A stretch of DNA of 64,000 bases from Undaria pinnatifida (Eukaryota; Sar; Phaeophyceae; Laminariales; Alariaceae), in NCBI GenBank assembly GCA_012845835.1, contig JABAKD010000023.1, forward strand, positions 13,098,862 through 13,162,861. The letters are read 5' to 3'. The translations under genes and the position numbers were made by a program. Under the pieces are notes generated by a model, which saw only the letters and a list, made by a program, of their open reading frames with translations, had not been told where the DNA came from and searched no databases. Every line of letters starts with the position of its first letter. Within the stretch, counting starts at the first letter, position 1. Positions 20,801-30,961 of the stretch are shown here, piece by piece.

Positions 20801-21225
20801 TTGTTGTTGTTGTTCTCACATTAACTCGCATAATCAAGTCCGTGGTCACAGGACAGGCTCCAGTCACTCTGGAGCTGAGGAATACCCCAAGGAAAAACAC
20901 GCACAACCCAAGGTGGTACACGCATATATCACAGCTGACGCAATTCATGCCTCCACTAGAAACATATAAAAGTGAAATCGGGAGTCAGTCGACGATGTCC
21001 CAGGTCCAGGCCGGTGCATACGTCTCACTACTCACGCCTGGAGAAAACACATATTCCGATTGCCACCCAAGTAAGACTACCACGTATATATTACACGTAG
21101 TATCTATCACTCCGCATACGCACGACAGGCATAAGTCAATTGGAGAAAAAGAAACAAAGGGAAGATAAGAAGACAAAGGAAAGGAAAGAAAAGAGAAGAA
21201 AAAATAATCAAGACGAAAAATAACT
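20801..21225 (-). mobile_element. Family A copy
   Basis: On the minus strand it runs from the purine/pyrimidine-rich interior (21140-21225) through the block around TATATATTA to the stem GCTCCAG/CTGGAGC and the tail at 20801-20815. It is the best intact reference for the site where family E inserted in the 18-kb copy. Confidence 0.65.
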
Positions 21226-21589
21226 CTACCTGGTACGTACATTTTATGGAGGGTGGGTAAGTTGCTTTACCAGCTATTGTTGTTCATACTATACGCGTAC
21301 CGCTTAGGTTTGTCGCCCCGCGCCGGGTAGGCAGGTAATTTTAGGACGACTACAATAAGCGTTCATCTTGTCACGCATCGGGTTCTCTAACTCGCGTGGA
21401 GTTCATCGAATCGCTGTACGAATGTACTAGGTATTGGTCTCCCTACGTACATCGGAGATACATACCTCGTATAGTCGGCATAACCCCTTGTCTGGGTTAT
21501 TTGTAGGCTGTTATCACGTCGTCAACAGATTGGTCAAAACTTTTTACTGTACCCAGTTATACGCGCGATTGGATTTTGTTTTAGATCCT
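21226..21589. other. No recognised feature
   Basis: No repeat family or coding exon is recognised in this stretch of about 360 bp. Confidence 0.4.
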
Positions 21590-21665
21590 CCATGGAGTAT
21601 CACACACAGCTTGCAAGGATGAGTTTCGACAAAATCTTCGATCTCACAGCGGGAGTGTATTTTTA
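21590..21665 (+). repeat. Family E 3'-end segment, 5'-truncated
   Basis: It contains only the constant terminal block, from GGAGTATCACACACAGC to GGGAGTGTATTTT. It is very close to the young copies. Confidence 0.65.
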
Positions 21666-21786
21666 GTTCTTGATAATGGACATGGTGGAGTTTCTTTGGG
21701 CGGGGGAGGAGAGAAGGACAGGAGGAGGGGATGGAGGGGGGAAGGCGGGGGCGGGGGCGAGGAGAGGGGGGGGGGTGAAGTACCGG

Positions 21787-21927
21787 GCGTTGGGCTGCGA
21801 AGGCAACTGAGATAAATCGACACACGACGCGTTAGGAAATACGTGGAAGTGTGGTGATCTAGAGCTTTATTTTTCCCCATCCGCCGGAGGATGAAAATAA
21901 AAAAATAATATAAAATAAAATAAAATT
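21787..21927 (+). mobile_element. 5'-truncated family F copy
   Basis: It begins inside the family at GGGCGTTGGGCTGCGAAGG and ends in a long A-rich tail (AATAAAATAAAAT). Loss of the 5' part with the tail kept supports retroposition. Confidence 0.6.
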
Positions 21928-21994
21928 TCTGGCGTAAAATTAGGAAAAATTCATGTGAATAATTTGGCCGGCGGCGGGGGGTGGGGGGGGTAGA

Positions 21995-23125
21995 CGAGTT
22001 GATACATATATTTTGAACGCCCCCTCTTTTCCGACCACCTGCACGATCGCCTAGACCTAGCACCACGCGTATAACAAGCTGCTACATATCTTTGATCTCA
22101 CAGCCGAAGTGTATTTGAATATTATTTGTGACCTAAACCTCCTAAAAAATCTCCCCCCCCCCCCCCCCCCCCCCCCTCTTGCTCTCCCTTACTCAAACGC
22201 CCCACCAAATATCGAAATCCGCCACATTAATAAACACTTCACGCACAGGATATCACCTCATTATCTTTCGAGAGCCATCCATGCCGCTGTGCCCCCCCCC
22301 CCCCCCCCCCGCCTCGAACGCCCCCTTCTTCCCCATCACCCGCACCATCGCCTAGACCTAGCACCACACGTATAACAAACCCCTCACATAAAGCCCTTCC
22401 TCCCCCCCGACCCCCCCCGCCCCCACACCCCCCACCTCCCCCCCAACCCATCCCAACCCCACCCCCTCGAACACTCCACCCTCTCTTTACTGACTGATTG
22501 TACGGCTTACCCCAGGATATACGTGATAAACTGATGTATTATTTCCAAAACCGTCACATTTATCCCCTCAAAATAATGTATAGTTTCCAGGCACATATTG
22601 AGCTGCCCCCCCCGCCCCTCCCCCCCCCCCCCCCCCGCCCCAACCACCCCCCCCCCGCCCCCAATAATATACTGGTGCCAAAACCGTCAGATTTTATCCC
22701 TCGAAAGGATTCATTGCTTACATGCACAAATTGCCCCCTTCCCCCCCCCCCCCCCCCCTCCAAACCCGCTCGCTCTTGATCAAAACCAGGCCCCCACGTC
22801 CTTCAAAACTCCGCCCCACCCCTCTCACCGGTTATTCGACTTACAAGATTCACTTGATAAAAGGATACATTTCCCTTCACAGCTGTCAGATTTTGTCCCC
22901 CTCAGAAACGGGTTTTATAGTTTCCGCGCACAGACTGACTAAAATCATCCTGTTGACCCTGATAGCTACACTGTAGTTGCAAGGGGAGTCGCCGACCTAT
23001 ATCCCTAATGAGGACACAGAACTCGTAATGCGCGCGATCGGAGTATCACACACAGCTTGCAATGATGAGTTTCGACGAAATCTTCGATCTCACAGCTGGA
23101 GTGTATTTTCATTTTTTATAATATA
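21995..23125 (+). mobile_element. Family E, longest uninterrupted copy
   Basis: It includes a terminal-type block near 22084-22135, then blocks separated by C-tracts: ...GCCACATTAATAAACACTTC, the GGATATCACCTCATTATC block, CGCCTAGACCTAGCACCAC (empty TRIM site), GATATACGTGATAAACTG and GTCGCCGACC. The constant 3' block ends near 23125. Several blocks are repeats of one another, for example CCGTCACATTTATCCC and CCGTCAGATTTTATCCC. No protein is recognised. Confidence 0.65.
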
Positions 23126-24108
23126 TTTTGAGCGGGATATTTTGAGCGGGACATGGTCAACCAGCTACATTTGCACAGGTTTTTGCAGGGGACAGTGAGG
23201 GGGGTGGAGGACAAAGTACTGGGCGCAAATATTATCAGAGATTATATAGTCCACATATATAGTATGGCAGCGGGGGGGGGGGGCAGGGACGGGGAGTGGA
23301 CGGACGTGGGGAAGCGGGGCGGGGGGGGCTGGGGGGGTAGATGAGTTTGTATATACTATTCGGGAGGTGGGGGTAGGATAGGGTGTGTGTAGAGAAGCTG
23401 ATATATTTTTTATTGACTCATTTATGTATATATTTGGTGTGAGGTCTTGGTCAAACTGAGATGCACATATATTGTTTGGCAGGAGAGGGGGGTGGGAGGA
23501 GAGAGCAGGGGCAGGGGGGGCGGGGGGAGGGACGACGACCGGGAAAAAGAAGGGAGGGAGGACGGTGGAAGAGGAGTTCATATATATATTTTTGGCGGGG
23601 CGGGGTGGGAGAAGAGAGGGGGCTTGGGGAGGAGAGGGGTTTCACATATATTGCCGTCGGAGTATCACACACAGCTTGCAAAGATGAGTCTCGACAAAAT
23701 CTTCGATCTCACAGGTGGAATGTATTTCTATTTTATGAGATAATGTATTGTTTTCTTCGTGGGGATTGGTCAACCGCATACATACATATAATTTTCAGCA
23801 GGAGAGGGGGGAAGGGGCGCGGGGGGGTGTACCGGGGGAGGAGGGGGAGGGCGATGGGGGGGGGGAAGCGTGGGAAAGGATTTCATATATTTATTATTTC
23901 GGCGGGGCGAGGTGGGGGAGGAGATGCGGGTGAGTAGGAGAGGGGTTTACGTATAGAATATATTGTAATATATATATGAATTCCTCGCCTCCCTCCCCCC
24001 TCCTCACCCCCCCCCCCACCCCCTACCCCCACCCCCACCCCCCACCCCTACCCCCCCCTGTCCTCTGCCAAAAACCTTCATGTAAAAATCCGTTTGACAA
24101 CTCCCCCC
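23126..24108. repeat. G/C-tract-rich stretch with a short family E 3' end
   Basis: Long G-rich blocks (23265-23340, 23480-23640, 23810-23935) alternate with TATATA segments. A C-rich block lies at 23980-24060. A 5'-truncated family E terminal block is at about 23645-23735 (plus). The open frames here are Gly/Arg-rich or Pro-rich artefacts of the tracts. Confidence 0.55.
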
Positions 24109-24424
24109 GAAATAAATTTCTGTGTTTTTCACACACATATACTTTCCAGCTTCTGGACAAGTCGTGGTCACATGTGTCGTCGCGTCTCGTCCGCTGCTCT
24201 CGCCTTCAAATTTTATCGCGCATGGGGTTCAGCAGTCCCACTGCTTGTCGATTTTTCATCGAGTGTTGCTAGCTCACTCTTTCGCGCTCTCCGCAAGTTA
24301 ATTTGTGCGCGAGAAAAAGTCCCCACGGATATATACGAGTATGCACTCGGGGGGATTCGAACTCACGAAACTGACCAATACCAGAGTCGAGGATAACCTG
24401 ATACGCCACCGGGGCGACTGGCTA
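24109..24424 (-). mobile_element. SINE-1, near full length
   Basis: It matches 11570-11873 along its length (TCGATTTTTCATCGAG, GGGGGATTCGAACTCACG, GATACGCCACC). The minus-strand B-box-like element is GAGTTCGAATCC. The target duplication was not certain. Confidence 0.7.
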
Positions 24425-24699
24425 CTACAATATATTACACCAAGGATATGAACCCCTTTCCTTCCCCCCCCCCTGCTGCGGCACGAAACCTTCTGCTGCT
24501 GGTGCTGCTGCTGCTGTAGGCGGAGCGCGAGGACATGCAACAGCAGCAAGAGAGACAACTCTTCGTGAGGATGCCATGGGTAGTGTTGGAGTGACGGGAC
24601 GCTGGGGAGCCGATGTTCCTGTCGAGGTTGGCCCAGCAAGGGGTCAGCCAGACCGGCCAATGGGGGCTGGAGAAAGGGGGTCATACCCCGTCGGTGAGT

Positions 24700-27600
24700 T
24701 GGGAGTAGGATGTGATATGCCTCTGTCTATACGATTAGCCCGCAAACATACCGCTGCCTCACAATTTAGCGGGGAAAAGCCCGGATTCATTGCCTGGACC
24801 AGAAACGCCAGGTACGACGAGAAAGAAACATGTTTCCAATCTTATTCTGTGTCGCATCCACCCTAGTACGTTCCCGTAGGAGAATTATGTACCGACAACT
24901 CGGTACTTGTCGGAAGGGGGTCAAACCGCGAAAGAGTACACATACACGCAATCGCGTGGAGTTTCTTGTCGACGGCTCTAAAGAGAAAAAATGATAAGAG
25001 TATCTTACACAGGTGCACATCACCGAGAGAAGCGTGGGACGCGATCCCCGCGTGGTACGGCCCTCAAACGACGGGTGCCAAATCCGACCTCTCCCGCCGC
25101 CTCCATGTTTAAAAGAGAGCGCCAGGGAGTAACCCTTTAAAGGAGATGGGCAGGATCGAAGATCTTGCCGCAGAAAAGCGCACAGCAGCAATGACCCTCG
25201 ATGACCACATGCTGCACACAAACTTCATTGACGCTCTGCCTGCCGAATACGAGGTGGAGGCAAAGAGCCTTGCACCTCGTGACAGTATCGGCCGCGATGA
25301 CGTCATCAAGGCTGTACGATAACGGCATCAGCGACTTCCTGAAAGCAGGAAGAAGGGGTCCAATGCTAGCCCTGCCGGCCATGCTATGTTCGCCGGCGGC
25401 GGCGATGGTGGTCACAGAAAAGGGGCCGCGGGCGGTGCCTACGGGAAAGATGGAGGCCGCGGTAAAGGGAAAGGTGGACGTCGGGGACGACAAGGACGCG
25501 GCGATAAAGGCACCAACGAGGACATTGGTGGCTCGGCCGCGGCTGCCAACGGTGATGGCAGCAGCCCCAAAGCCGCCGATGGTGGTACCTCCGAAGTGAG
25601 ATGCCACACGTGTGGCAAGAAGGGCAATTGGAGGATTGACTGCACGGAGGAGCTATGCAGCAGATACTACGGACGGGGGCACGCTGCTGATGTCTGCCCC
25701 ACGGCGAAAGAGGAAGCTGTGCCGGCGGCGTCGGACGACGATGATGACTAAGATACGGTCGAGGCTTCATTTTTTAAGGCCAGAGAGACAGCCGAGTGCA
25801 GTAGTGTTTGGGGCAGAAAAGGGGAAGGGGAGTCAGCATGGCAGGTAGGGGATGAGGCCTGGCTTTGCGACAGTGGAGCGTCTACTCACACGACGCCTTC
25901 CGCAGATGGCATAGTCAACTACAGAGAGTACAATTCAAAACGGAGCATTGCTGACGGCTCAACCCGCGAGATCGAAGGATACGGTGATATATCTTTCGAT
26001 CCGGAAACGGTCTCGTACAAGTAACGCTGGCGAATGTTGCGCACGTGTCAGACCTCCGATACCATCTTTGTTCCCTACCCACTCTCGTGAAGCACGGTTA
26101 CACTTGTGAACGAGGTCCCGCAGAGATTGTAGTCAAGCTCAAGTCTGACCGTTCGATCGTGTTTCCGTTGACCAGGAACCTGTGCAGCCTTTACCGCAAC
26201 CGGGTCGACTGCAGCACTGAGGGAAATTCCTGTGCTGTACTCGCCTCGGGAAGACTGCTAAACGAACCCGTTGTCAAAATGAACGACTACCACTGCGCGG
26301 CCCGACACCGCCACGAGGGGCTGCTCCGAAAGACCGCGGAGTAGCACGGGACCGTCCTCCTGGAAAAGCTGCTGGTGTTCGACGGGTTCTCCATCACGAA
26401 GGGTCTCCGCATAGGTATAAAGCAGTCCACACACACTCGAGCATGTAAGAAGCTCGGGAGGGTTTGTGTGGGATTGAATGGACCTAAGTTGGTCAAGTTT
26501 CACGGTGGAAAGCGGTATACTATTTTCGTGCGCGACGATATTTCACGGTATACGTGGGTGAACTTTGTGCGCCGCCACAAATCCGACGCCGCGTAAACGT
26601 TCGATCTGTTCCTCTCGGGTACTCCTGCACATAATGTCCGTTCACAGGTGGTGACCGTCCGATCCGATGAGGGCGGTGAATTTTGCGGGGGGGAGTTTGG
26701 CGACCCTATGTGGACCGCGATGCATTAAGCAAGAATTCACCACGGCCGACAGTCCCTAATTCAATGGAGTAGCCCTACCGCGCGCTAGGTTTGATTGAGA
26801 CGGCCGCAATGGCGGGTCCAATCCACGCTCGTGAGCTCTTTCCCAGAGCGCAATTGCCGGCAACTGAATCCTTGTGGGCTTAAGCGTCGCACTGGGCGTG
26901 CGATGCTTTGAACCGCACGCCAACGTCCGCGAACCACGTAAACAAGTCGCCGTACGAGATGTGGTACGGCGCCGCAACCCCCCCCCCCCCCGGCAGTGTT
27001 TCTACCTTTTCTCAAGCCCAGCTACTGCAAGGTGAAGAAAAAAAGCAAATCTCAGGCGAAAGCACAGGAGTGTTTTCGTTTGGACCCCGCGCCTAACCAC
27101 TCCCCAATATGGCGTACGAGAGTGCTGACCAAACACCGTACTCTGCTTATCACGCGTCATGTCACCTGGCAGCGTGTGTCAGCTTCACCCAGATGCATGA
27201 CCTCCTGTCCCGGAAAGAGGGTGGGTCTGCGGTCGACGACGATAGCACGTAAGATCGAGGTGAGGCGGGGGGGGTGATGGACGAGAAGGACGAAAGTCTG
27301 GCTCGCCTGACCGACCTCCACGTGGCGTCGGGGTTTGGTCTGTTCGCGTCCTTGCGGGAGCGCTCACAGAGGACACCTGCTGCCGGGGATGCCGGCGATC
27401 TGCACGCGTGCGTGCAGGAGCGCTCACAAGAGGCACCTGTCGCCGGCGATGCTATCGACGGAACAGCCGAGACGTTGGACTCGTCTCAAGGCGGCGAGGT
27501 GGACGCCTCCTCGGTCCCGGCAGGTAGGGCTGAAACCGACTCAGACGCATCAGCAGCCTCTAGCACCGACCAAGGGAATTGCGAAGATCGCCCCCGCGGT

Positions 27601-28793
27601 CCTGTCGGGGAGGGCAGCTCTCGAGCTCAGTAGCTGGGGACGGCTACCTCCGACGGTAATGGGCCGTACCTGGAGTCAAAGGCAACACCTGCAGGACAAA
27701 TCTGCTCAACGTCAGCGTGTGATCGAGGACGCCATGTCTGCGGCGGTGCAAAATGAGCAAAGTCTCAAGAGTTTTCATGTTAGACGATGCACAAGCTTTT
27801 GACTTTTGTAAGAGGTTCGGGGTTGGATCTGACTTCATACAGCGATGCCGACTACGCCGATAAGTCGAACGACAGGCGGTCGGTGTCGGCTACGGAAATT
27901 ACCTTGGGCCGTGATGCCGTCAGTTGGGCAAGTAGCACGAAGCGGCGCGTTGCGTTGCCTACAGCAGAAGCAGAGTATGTAGCCCTGGGTGAAGGTGTTA
28001 AGGAGGCTCTGTTTACGGGGGCGGCTTTATCGTGTATTTGTCCACAGCTAACCGGATCGTGCGTCCGAGCTTTCGAAGATTATCAGGGGGGCATAGCACT
28101 GGCTGAGGACGCTCTTAGTTCTTCGCGGAGCAAGCACATAGATGTGCGGTTCGATTTTTACCGAGAGCTACTTTGTGCAAAGAAAATTGGCATTCAATTC
28201 GTTGCTTCGAAAGAGCAGCACACGGATTTTTTGGACGAAATCCCTTGCTGCGACCCCTATTTAATATCACCGTAAGTTTTTGTTGAACCTACCGTTGGGT
28301 GATGAGCAAGGGGTGCGAGCATTATTCGATGAGTACCATGTTTTAGTCATGCGAGGAAGTACTTGTTAGGCCGCCGCCCCACGCTACTTTGAGGGGTATG
28401 GGTGAGTAGGGCGCTACTTGGCATCTTAGTTTTCGTCCATGGTAACGTTTGAATGCGGCCATTGTTACGATCACAATGGTTTGGATGATGTAAGACATAC
28501 AGAGGGGGTTTTGACCCCGTGACCGGGTTTCCTCCTGCGGGAATGTCGTTGACTGTTTTTTAGTCCTAGCTTGTTGTTTTGGAAGCCTGTTCGGTCTCGC
28601 CACTGCTGTCAAGAGCCCGAGGGAGGTTGCGTACATATCTGTCGGCGTTCTTATGCAATTTTTCTCTTGAGAGGAAAGCTGCAGCACTCCGCTTTCTGCT
28701 CCTCCTCTCCTCTCTGTCCTTCATTACAACGAAGATAACAACACTCATCAGACCACGAGGCGGTCGAGTATCCAGGCTTCGACTTTAAGAACA
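24700..28793 (+). mobile_element. Fossil Ty1/copia retrotransposon
   Basis: Parts recognised in order are these. A UBN2-type Gag with LIHTNFIDALPAEYEVE-like sequence (about 25.0-25.3 kb). A Gly/Lys-rich basic stretch and a zinc knuckle with CHTCGKKGNWRIDC (about 25.6 kb). Protease with LCDSGAS (about 25.87 kb). Integrase parts with a GAG-pre-integrase-like His/Cys region and the core strand (about 26.3-26.6 kb). A Ser/Asp/Ala-rich linker (27.3-27.6 kb). Copia RNase H with SDADYADKSNDRRS and the AEYVAL motif (27.8-28.25 kb). The order Gag, protease, integrase, RNase H is copia. It is clearly broken, with probably ten or so breaks, and old. Confidence 0.75.
28364..28793 (+). repeat. Putative 3' LTR of the copia fossil
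   Basis: About 430 bp beginning TGTTAGGCC and ending AAGAACA, placed about 90 bp after the RNase H part. It has a pyrimidine-rich stretch near its end. I could not recognise a partner repeat to the left of the Gag region, so the LTR call rests on position and TG...CA ends. Confidence 0.4.
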
Positions 28794-28821
28794 CCCCCCT
28801 CCGCAATGCGGTACGTACCGG

Positions 28822-29055
28822 CTTTTTTCTCGCGAGAGCAATCCAGCATTTTCTTCCCTTGTCGAATTGTACCTACGCACGCTGTTAGGCGCTCTTAGCA
28901 GTTGATCCGTTTTTTAATTTTTGCAAACGAAGTAAAAATATCACCCCGCGGTGGGAATCGAAGTCATGGACCAACGTTACTAATGGTAGTATTATCAGTA
29001 TCTTTCGAGGGTAATCACTCCTGGCACACACAAGACCATCGGGGCGACCGGGTAT
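28822..29055 (-). mobile_element. SINE-2, tRNA-derived
   Basis: On the minus strand it starts near GGTCGCCCCGATGGTCTTG (A-box-like), has CGATTCCCACC where a B box is expected, then AATTCGACAAGGGAAG and a TCTCGCGAGAAAAAAG 3' end. It aligns with 30325-30570 over its whole length. Confidence 0.6.
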
Positions 29056-29370
29056 GATACAAAAAACAAAAAACAACGTATATCATACGTACGTAATACA
29101 TAAGATACCCTACTGGTAACATAGAGAACAACCGCATTTATTTCGCAGCTGAATAGTCTGTCGTTATTCTACAGACGACCAATCCGATCAGGCTGGGATA
29201 CAATATATCAACAACGATAATAGTACCAGATAATAAGCATTCACTTGGATTATCAACAACAGCGACTCGGTGAATGTAGGTCGTACATCTTCTTGTTGTT
29301 TCTCGCGTTGGTAGTTGGGCTGCCTGCTGCATCCCCCTACGAACTGGGGTACTAGACTATACATATATAT

Positions 29371-30140
29371 ATCCTTAATGAGGACACACAACTCGTAATG
29401 CGATTATAAAAATTAAAATACACTCCAGCTGTGAGATCGAAGATTTCGTCGAAACTCATCTTTGCAAGCTGTGTGTGATACTCCGATCGCGCGTATTACG
29501 AGTTGTGTGTCCTCATTAAGGATATAGGTCGGCGACTCCCCTTGCAACTACAGTGTAGCTATCAGGGTCAACAGGGTGATGTTAGGCAGTCTGTGCGCGG
29601 AAACTAAAAAACCCGTTTCTGAGGGGAACACAATCTGACAGCTGTGGAAGGAAATGCATCAGTTTATCAAGTGAATCCTGTAAGTCGTATAACTGGTGAG
29701 AGGAGGGCGGAGTTTTTATGGGCGTGAGGGCTCGGGTTTGATCAAAAGGGAGCGGGGTTGGATGGGGGGGGAAAGGGAAGGGCGGGGCAAGTCAATTTGT
29801 GCGTGGAAACTATACATCCTTCAAAGGGATAAATCTTACGGTTTTGGGGGAAAAAAATGAATAAATGAAAATGCACCTGTTTATCATGGGGGGGGGTGGT
29901 TGGAGCGGGGGCGGGGCGGGTGGAGCAGCTTAATCTGTGCGTGGAAACTATACATTATTTTAAGGGGATAAATGTGCCGGGTTTTGGAAAGAATGCGCCA
30001 GTTTATCATATATATCCTGTAAGTCGTACAACCAGTGAGTAGAGGGCGGAGTGTTCGAGGGGGTGGGGGTGGGGTTGGGTGGGGAGGCGGGTGGTGGGGG
30101 AGGGGGGAGTTTTTTTTCGTCAGGTTTAGCTCACATAATA
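29371..30140 (-). mobile_element. Family E copy with an inverted terminal piece
   Basis: The main part runs on the minus strand from the constant block at 29408 through the usual blocks to about 30140. Just outside its 3' end, 29371-29402 is a plus-strand piece of the same family. It forms a perfect inverted repeat of about 31 bp with 29495-29526, around a loop of some 90 bp. Confidence 0.65.
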
Positions 30141-30234
30141 TGTTCATTTATATATATATATATGAATATGGATGGACACGTACGTGCTGAAACATCGACG
30201 TAGTAGCACACATATATATACGCAAAGTTATTCG

Positions 30235-30300
30235 CGCGAACAGGGCATCAAACAGCTTGCAAAGATGAGTTGGACGAAATCTTCGATCTCACGAGCTATT
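30235..30300 (+). repeat. Family E 3'-end segment
   Basis: CAGCTTGCAAAGATGAGTT and ACGAAATCTTCGATCTCAC are kept, and the final bases differ. It is short, as expected of a 5'-truncated copy. Confidence 0.5.
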
Positions 30301-30324
30301 ACCATACTTCGAAGAATAGTAAGT

Positions 30325-30570
30325 AGCTGCCCCCGTGGTCTTGTAGTGGTTACCCTCGAACATTACTAGCCTTGGTCCTTTGGTTTGGTTCCCACCGTGG
30401 TGAGATTTCACTGTTATATTTGCAAAAACGCTAAAAACAAAAAGAGGATCAACCGCTGAGAGCGCCTCGCAGCGGGGGTAGGTACAATTCGAGGCGAGTC
30501 GACGAGGGAAGAAAATGCCGAGTTGTTCTCGCGATAAAAATGATGAAAAAAAGATAAAAATGAAAATGAA
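30325..30570 (+). mobile_element. SINE-2, tRNA-derived, near full length
   Basis: A-box-like GTGGTCTTGTAGTGGTTACC and B-box-like GGTTCCCACC are about 40 bp apart. The body has GGATCAACCGCTGAGAGCGC and TAGGTACAATTCG. The 3' end is GTTCTCGCGATAAAAATG followed by A-rich sequence. Comparison with 28822-29055 fixes both ends approximately. Confidence 0.65.
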
Positions 30571-30790
30571 GGCAGGTACCGCCGTGGTGGGGAGGGGAGA
30601 GGAAGGCCCGCTATTTGACCCCAGTTCTGAGTTACGACTGGAGGGGAGGGCGATGGCAGTAGAAGGCAGTAAACGGGATGAAGAAAATATTATTATGCAA
30701 AGAGTATTTTTTTATTTTCCGCAATGATGGAGGCCGTTCGAGAAGCACGTTTTGCTGGAAACGCCTCTCCTCAATGAATGGTGGGACTTC

Positions 30791-30961
30791 TTAAAACCTT
30801 TAGAACTGGATACCTTTTGGGGGACAAATTTACTTGAAATCAGTGTAGGGAGGGATTTTGGGACTTCTTAATCCCTTCATTCAGAGCTCCCGAACCCCTC
30901 CCAATACTAAATCCAACTAATTTTGTCACCAAAAACAGGTTTCCAGTTGTAAAGGGGTTAA
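30791..30961. mobile_element. Two MITE-G copies head to head
   Basis: A minus copy (30791-30862) and a plus copy (30868-30961) are separated by about 5 bp. The plus copy has TTAATCCCTTCA...TGTAAAGGGGTTA, with inverted ends, and ACTAAATCCAACTAA inside. Each is about 70-95 bp. Confidence 0.55.

Noticed and set aside
23050-23110. Hammerhead-ribozyme-like GATGAG...CGAAATC in the family E core
   Set aside because: The invariant CUGA start is not conserved among copies and the expected third stem is not evident. The hairpin may matter, but a hammerhead is not supported.
24576-24700. Possible separate Gag N-terminus or gene before the copia element
   Set aside because: Gln/Gly/Pro-rich composition only. 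No Gag motif appears before about 24.75 kb.
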